From contig CM052358.1 of assembly GCA_028551475.1 (NCBI GenBank), forward strand, positions 21,974,853 to 22,038,852: a stretch of 64,000 nt of DNA. Reading direction: 5' to 3'. Origin of the DNA: Casuarina equisetifolia. Taxonomy: Eukaryota > Streptophyta > Magnoliopsida > Fagales > Casuarinaceae. Within the stretch, counting starts at the first letter, position 1; each line of letters starts with the position of its first letter. This document shows positions 58,961-64,000 of this stretch, piece by piece. The position numbers and the translations under genes were made by a program. Below the pieces are notes generated by a model. That model did no database searches. It was not told where the DNA came from and was given only the letters and a program-made list of their open reading frames with translations.

Positions 58961-61900
58961 AAAGGTACAAGTTCTATGATTAATGTTTGTGAATCTAATT
59001 TCTCTGAGGTATCATCTAGCTTTTGGTGGCTAGATTGTGGACCAACTAATTATGTTGCTTTTACTATTTAGAGGTTCATAAACAAGAGGAAGTCAAACCT
59101 TGATGAGAAGTACCTCTATGTTGGAAACAATCAAAAAGTGGAAATGGAGTTTGTTAGAGATGTTATCATTCTTATGGATAGTGGTTTTAGGATGATTTTA
59201 AGTAGAACCTTTTATGTATCGTCGTTTAGGTGAAATTTGGTTTTACTTTTTGTACTTGACAGTTGTGGATATGTGTTTGAATTTAAGAACACAGTTGTGA
59301 CAATATTTTATAATGCAAATTTGATTGAAAATTGTGTTTTGTCAAATGACTTGTACAGATTGGTTTTATCTCCATATGAGATTTATGTTGCTTCTACAGT
59401 TGATAAAAGTGTTTCCAAAAGGCCTTTTGTTAAGGAGTTGTCTTACACTTTGTGGCACAAGAGACTTGGCCATATATCTAGAGATAGAGTGGATATGTTG
59501 ATCAGAACCAATATTTTACCTGACCTTAATGATGATCTGGATATTTGTGTAGACTGTTGTAGAGGTAAGTTGACCAAGATAAAGAAGAAACAGGCAGCTC
59601 ATAATTTTGAGTTGTTAGAAGTGATTCACACTGACATCAATGGTCCTTATCGAGTAACTTTGTGTGGTAATGCTTATTTCATTACATTTATTGATGATTT
59701 CTCTTATTTTGGGTATATTTACCTTATTAAGGAAAAATCTAAATCACTTCAAAAATTCAAAGTGTTTAGAACTGAGGTTGAAAAGCAGTAAGGGAAAATC
59801 ATAGAGATTGTTAGATCTGATTGGGGTGGAGAATATTATGGCAAACAGGGTGATGTAGGCCAGATTATGGGTCCATTTGCTAAATACTTACATAATTCTG
59901 GAATAGTTGGACAGTTTACTATGCCTGGAAGCCCCGAATAGAATGGTGTAGCTGAAAGGCAAAACCATACCATAATGAAGATGGTTTGATGAATGATAAG
60001 TAGAAAAAATCTACCTCTTTTTTTATGGGGAGAAGCTTTGAAGACTACTATGTATGTTCTCAACCGTGTTCCTTCTAAAGTTGTGTCATTAACTCATTTT
60101 GAATTGTTTAAGGGATGCAAACCTAGCCTAAATCATCTAAAGGTTTGGGGTTGCCTTACAGAGGTTTGATTGTATAATCCAACCTTAGGCAAGTTGGATT
60201 TAAGAACTGTCAGATGTTATTTTGTATCTTATCCAGATAATTCTAAAGGGTATTGTTTTTATAACCCTACTAGAGGTGCTAGAATTGTTGATTCATTAAT
60301 AGCTAAGTTTATAGAATTTGATGTTGTAGAAAGTGGTACTAGCTCTCAAGTTATAGAGAATAATAGTGATGTTGATATGAGTATACAGTTTCCTCTATCT
60401 ATTCAATTAGATGCAGTTGTACAAGAACCTGTTGTTGGTGCAGCTTTTGTAGAGGTTCCATTTGTTTAGAATTAGGTTACAAAGATTCTTCCACTTAGGA
60501 GATCAAATAGGGAGAAAAGACCTGCTATTCATCCTGATTATCTGGTTTGTCTTGGCGAGCATGACTATGACATTGGTGTTGTTGAGGATCCAATGACTTA
60601 TACTCAGGTTGTTTCTAGCCTTTAGTTTGATTTTTGGAAAGATGCCATGCGAGATGAGATGCAATTTATGAAGTACAATCATGTTTGGGATCTCGTAGAG
60701 TTGCCTAAGAAATGCAAGCCCATTAGTTGTAAATGGGTGTTCAAGACTAAAAAAGATTCTAAAGGAAATATAGAAAAGTTTAAGGCTAAATTAGTCGCCA
60801 ATGGATTTACTCAAAGAGATGGAATTGATTATAATGAGACATTCTCACCAGTTTCATCTAAGGATTCTTTTAGGGTGATAATGGCTTTAGTAGCACATTT
60901 TGATATGGAATTGCTACAGATGAATGTCAAGACAGCTTTTCTAAATGGGGATCTTGATGAAGAGGTCTATATGCTTCGGCTAGGGTTTTGTAGAAGGCAA
61001 TTCTGATGAACTTGTTTGTAGACTTAAGAAGTTGATTTATGGTTTTAAACAAGCTTCTAGACAATGATATTTGAAGTTTGACACTTATATTACATCTTGT
61101 GGTTTTATTGAAAACCTTGTTGATCGTTGCATCTATACTAAGGTCAATGGGAGTACGCCTATTTTCTTGATCCTTTATGTGGATGATATCTTACTTGCAT
61201 GCAATGATAAAGCGTTACTTCAAGAGACTAAAAGACTTTTGTCTTTAGAATTTGATATAAAGGACTTAGGTGAAACATCTTTTGTCCTTGGCATTAAGAT
61301 CTTTAGGGATCGTTCACGCTGTATTTTAGGTTTTTCTCAGAGGACGTATATTAATCGTGTGTTAGCCAAATTTAATATGCAAGATTGCAAACCTGATACT
61401 GTTCCTGTTCTTAAGGGTGAAAAGTTACACTTGATGCAATGTCCTAAGAATGATGCTGAGAAAGAATTGATGAAAAATGTACCGTATGCTTCAATAGTTA
61501 GCAGTTTTATGTCTGCACAAGTTTGTACAAGACCTGATATTGCCTTTGCTATAAGACTTCTTGGCAGATTTCAGTCTAACCCAGGTCATGATCATTGGGT
61601 TGTTGCTAAGAAGGTTATAAGGTACTTGAAAAGAACAAGAGATTATATGCTCACATACAGACATGTAGACAACTTACAGTTAGTGGGTTATTCAGATTCA
61701 GATTTCGTAGGCTATTCTGATGATTTGAAGTCTACGTTTGGTTATGTTTTCATGATAGCTGGTGGTGCAATTTCATAGAGAAGATCTAAGTAGACTATGA
61801 TCACGTCTTCCACTATGCATGCAGAGTTTATAGCTTATTATGAAGCTTCTATACAAGCTGTCTGGATGAAGAACCTCATAAGACAGGTGATCTTACTTGA

Positions 61901-62168
61901 TTTCATTGATAGGCCGATTTTGTTGTACTGTGACAATAGTCCAGCAGTGTTGTTTATTAATAACAACAAAAATATTAAAGGGACCAAGCACATTGAGATC
62001 AAATATTTGACTATTAAGGAGCAAGTTAAGAATGGTAACATCACAGTAGAGCTTATTGGCACAGAAGCTATGTTAGCTGACCCACTCACTAAAGGACTTA
62101 CTCCTATAGTGTTTGATAGACATGTTGTTAACATGGGTTTAGAAGCATCTTTGGATGTTTTTGTTTAA
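58961..62168 (+). pseudogene. Degenerate Copia pol (protease, integrase, RT, RNase H)
   Basis: In order: a protease remnant (WWLDCGPTNYV, with D-C-G-P instead of the usual D-S-G-A); GAG-pre-integrase LWHKRLGHIS (59452-59481); an integrase core with HTDINGPY, FITFIDDFSYFGY and NGVAERQNH; reverse transcriptase (CKWVFKTKKDSKG, DYNETFSPVSSKDSFR, LYVDDILLACND); and RNase H (SSTMHAEFIAYYEAS, LADPLTKGL). Stops interrupt it near 59069, 59229, 59789, 59939, 59987, 60167, 60467, 60623, 61064, 61777 and 61792. A small indel near 60980 shifts the frame in RT. The YVDD catalytic motif itself survives. No intact enzyme is encoded. Confidence 0.92.
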
Positions 62169-62786
62169 TGAGAGTTATTATTATATTTTCTTTACTGTAT
62201 TTGTAAAACAATATCTATGATATTTTGTTATGTAATAAACTTTGTTTTACTCATATTGCCTTTTATATGTTGATTTCATAGATCATGAGAATGTTTGTAT
62301 AAGACAAGTATTAAAGACTTAAGGGAGGTGCAACCTTAAGCATTTGGCTGGGGCATTTATTGATAGGCCATATTTTGATTTCTTGTAGCATCTAAATTTA
62401 TACTCGAGTATTATAAACAAGACATATAGGTTCATTAGAACCTTAATATTATTCTCTGATGACTGTATGTCAATGACTGTGTATGTCAATTTTTGGGAGA
62501 ATTAGGACTGACAAGAAATGTAACACATAAGGTTATTTACCTAGTGTTATTTGTTTGCCATACTACCATATTAAATCCATGTTAGTAGAGTGGATAGCTC
62601 TTATGACTATTGTTGGTGCTATGTCTTTAGTTGGCATAGTTACTTCTATGATTTCAGGATTTTGAAGCTTTATGGGACCGGATTGCAATGAGGAACTGTC
62701 GTTGGACTGATATAAAATTTTTTTGAAATTATTTTCATATATAACTTATATTAGTATTATATTTGTTTTATGAACATTGATATGCT
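62169..62786 (+). other. Untranslated 3' region of the Copia element
   Basis: About 0.6 kb between the end of RNase H and the polypurine tract, with no recognised domain. Confidence 0.55.
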
Positions 62787-62798
62787 CAAGTGGGAGAT
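62787..62798 (+). other. Polypurine tract of the Copia element
   Basis: AAGTGGGAGAT (starting 62788) lies directly before the TG that begins the 3' LTR. It would prime plus-strand DNA synthesis. Confidence 0.85.
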
Positions 62799-63431
62799 TG
62801 TTAGCTTATTTTATAAGCTCAAGTAATGTGAGCTTTATCAATGAGCATAAACAATTTTCTTATGAAGGTATATTAATGTAATAAATATTGGTCCAATTAA
62901 TTAGATAGATTTTGACCTTGATTGTGAATATGGTGCTAGCCAGTGTGGGCCTTAGTGCACCTTATAGAACTGTGATGTGTCAGGATTATTTGGTTAGCAC
63001 GTTTTATGTTATATCGGCTAAGTCCCCCTTCTAGTTTATAATATGTGCATTGGGATCCGTATATGGAATCAAGCTTATGGTAAGGGTATAACGGTCATTT
63101 CATAGTGATAAGTTATTTTGTTTATTTAACGAAACGGAATCACTCTTATTAATACTCTCTCATGTCCGTTCGTTAAGATAGATGCTCTTCGCTATTTTCT
63201 CTCCACCATTAAGCGATTTTAATTATATAATTCCATTATAGAGTTCTGGCTTCTCATCGCTAGCATGCTTAAGCAATAGAGAGTAAGATCTTAGCCAAGA
63301 TCCTACTAAAAATGCAGCCACTTTTAGGTATGCTATTCTTGTTTTTGTTTTTCTATTTTTAACTCATTCTCAACCTATAACTGATATTAGATTCTGGTTT
63401 AAGTCTCGTTTAAGACAAATAAATTCTATCA
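62799..63431 (+). repeat. 3' LTR of the Copia element
   Basis: Begins TGTTAGCTTATTTTATAAGC and ends AAATTCTATCA, with canonical TG…CA ends. It is followed at once by the target duplication ATATC. Confidence 0.95.
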
Positions 63432-63436
63432 ATATC

Positions 63437-64000
63437 ATAACAAGGTCTTTGATATTTTTAAATTAAACTAAAATATGTAATTTATTTATATATATAAAAT
63501 ATTGTTTCAATTAATTTGAAAGATTCCAACATACTTATATTCTCCCGTGAAGGTAAGCCCCGAATAACGCCTGCATGGAATGGCCGACAGCATTGTCCAG
63601 GGGAGCAGAAGCACCACATCGAAACTGTTAAGAGCAAGTTCAATGTCGAAACTTACCCATCGTCGCCTTCCCATCACCTGCCCGAACTTCAGATTCACGC
63701 CAATGGATTAACTAATCCAACGGGTGCGAAAGTCTAAGACAGAAAGCTGATTTCGCTTTTCTGCTGCTTTGTGGGGTTGTTCCGCCTGATAGTATTGTTT
63801 TCTCTGCTGGATAAGCTTGAAGAAACCATGTCATCGTCAATGGCGGGCATTTGACCAATGCATGTATTAACTTCGTATTATATTTCACCAAACATTAAGA
63901 GATGGGGATCCTCGTACATTTGGTTTGTCAATGACGGCCGAGCGCGTCCCTTGACCTTTTCTCCATGATTTCCCATCGAGACGAACTCACTCGGAATCCA
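63437..64000. other. Flank of the Copia element with a possible exon
   Basis: From about 63540 the DNA becomes clearly richer in GC than the element. A plus-strand frame runs to TAA 63735-63737 and would read HHIETVKSKFNVETYPSSPS and HHLPELQIHANGLTNPTGAK near its end. A possible acceptor is TTGTCCAG at 63593-63600. I do not recognise the protein, and a minus-strand reading is also open. It may be the last exon of a gene whose 5' part is not visible, or not coding at all. Confidence 0.3.

Larger units (their letters stand above)
56203..63431 (+). mobile_element. Full-length but disabled Ty1/Copia LTR retrotransposon
   Basis: The element is 7229 bp with LTRs at 56203-56837 and 62799-63431, in the same orientation. 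It is flanked by a perfect 5-bp target duplication ATATC (56198-56202 and 63432-63436). Domain order on the plus strand is gag, protease, integrase, reverse transcriptase, RNase H, which defines Copia. All coding parts carry stops and at least one frameshift, so the copy is non-autonomous. By eye the LTRs differ at roughly 40 positions plus two indels (6-7%). That points to insertion a few million years ago under usual plant rates. It sits in the upstream region of the TNL gene, in the opposite orientation to it. Confidence 0.96.

Overview
The window is nuclear DNA from a flowering plant, almost certainly a eudicot. The genes carry many GT-AG introns and sit in AT-rich DNA with long gene-poor gaps. 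One gene is a complete TIR-NBS-LRR receptor, a class missing from grasses, and there is a Ty1/Copia retrotransposon. I cannot name the species. All exon models below were read by hand from splice signals, reading phase and recognised protein families. Every multi-exon model closes in phase.

Layout, left to right. The window opens in the last exon of splicing factor CWC22 (+, ends 811). About 5 kb of gene-poor DNA follows, with a triplicated ~297-bp repeat. Next come a 12-exon GH127 (DUF1680) beta-L-arabinofuranosidase-like gene (+, 6839-11979) and a 2-exon ribosomal protein L31 gene (+, 12878-14998) with telo-box and site II promoter motifs. An intronless DRT100-like secreted LRR gene lies on the minus strand (16969-18063). 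A 5.7-kb gap holds a dispersed ~350-bp duplication and long AT, AG and CT microsatellites. A FAR1-related (FRS) transposase-derived factor (-, 23827-26551, leader exon near 28.2 kb) is arranged head to head with LSM8 (+, 32217-33009, ~2.8-kb leader intron).

The 33-40 kb stretch has no gene and many degenerate tandem repeats. A bHLH122/FBH-type factor (+, 40786-42958) follows, then an unrecognised coiled-coil protein (+, 46157-48293), then a complete five-exon TIR-NBS-LRR gene with a C-JID domain (-, 49886-55210). About 1 kb upstream of that receptor is a 7.2-kb Copia element (56203-63431) with both LTRs, a perfect 5-bp target duplication (ATATC), and coding regions disabled by many stops. The last 560 bp hold one possible exon.

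Most genes are unrelated housekeeping or regulatory units. Two groupings suggest shared control: the divergent FRS/LSM8 pair, and the Copia element in the upstream region of the receptor gene. I found no clearly new multi-gene system. The best leads are an upstream ORF, created by leader splicing, that overlaps the FRS start codon; a triple tandem splice acceptor in the receptor gene; the unrecognised coiled-coil protein with a Cys/His cluster; and an AG/CT inverted repeat just downstream of FRS.
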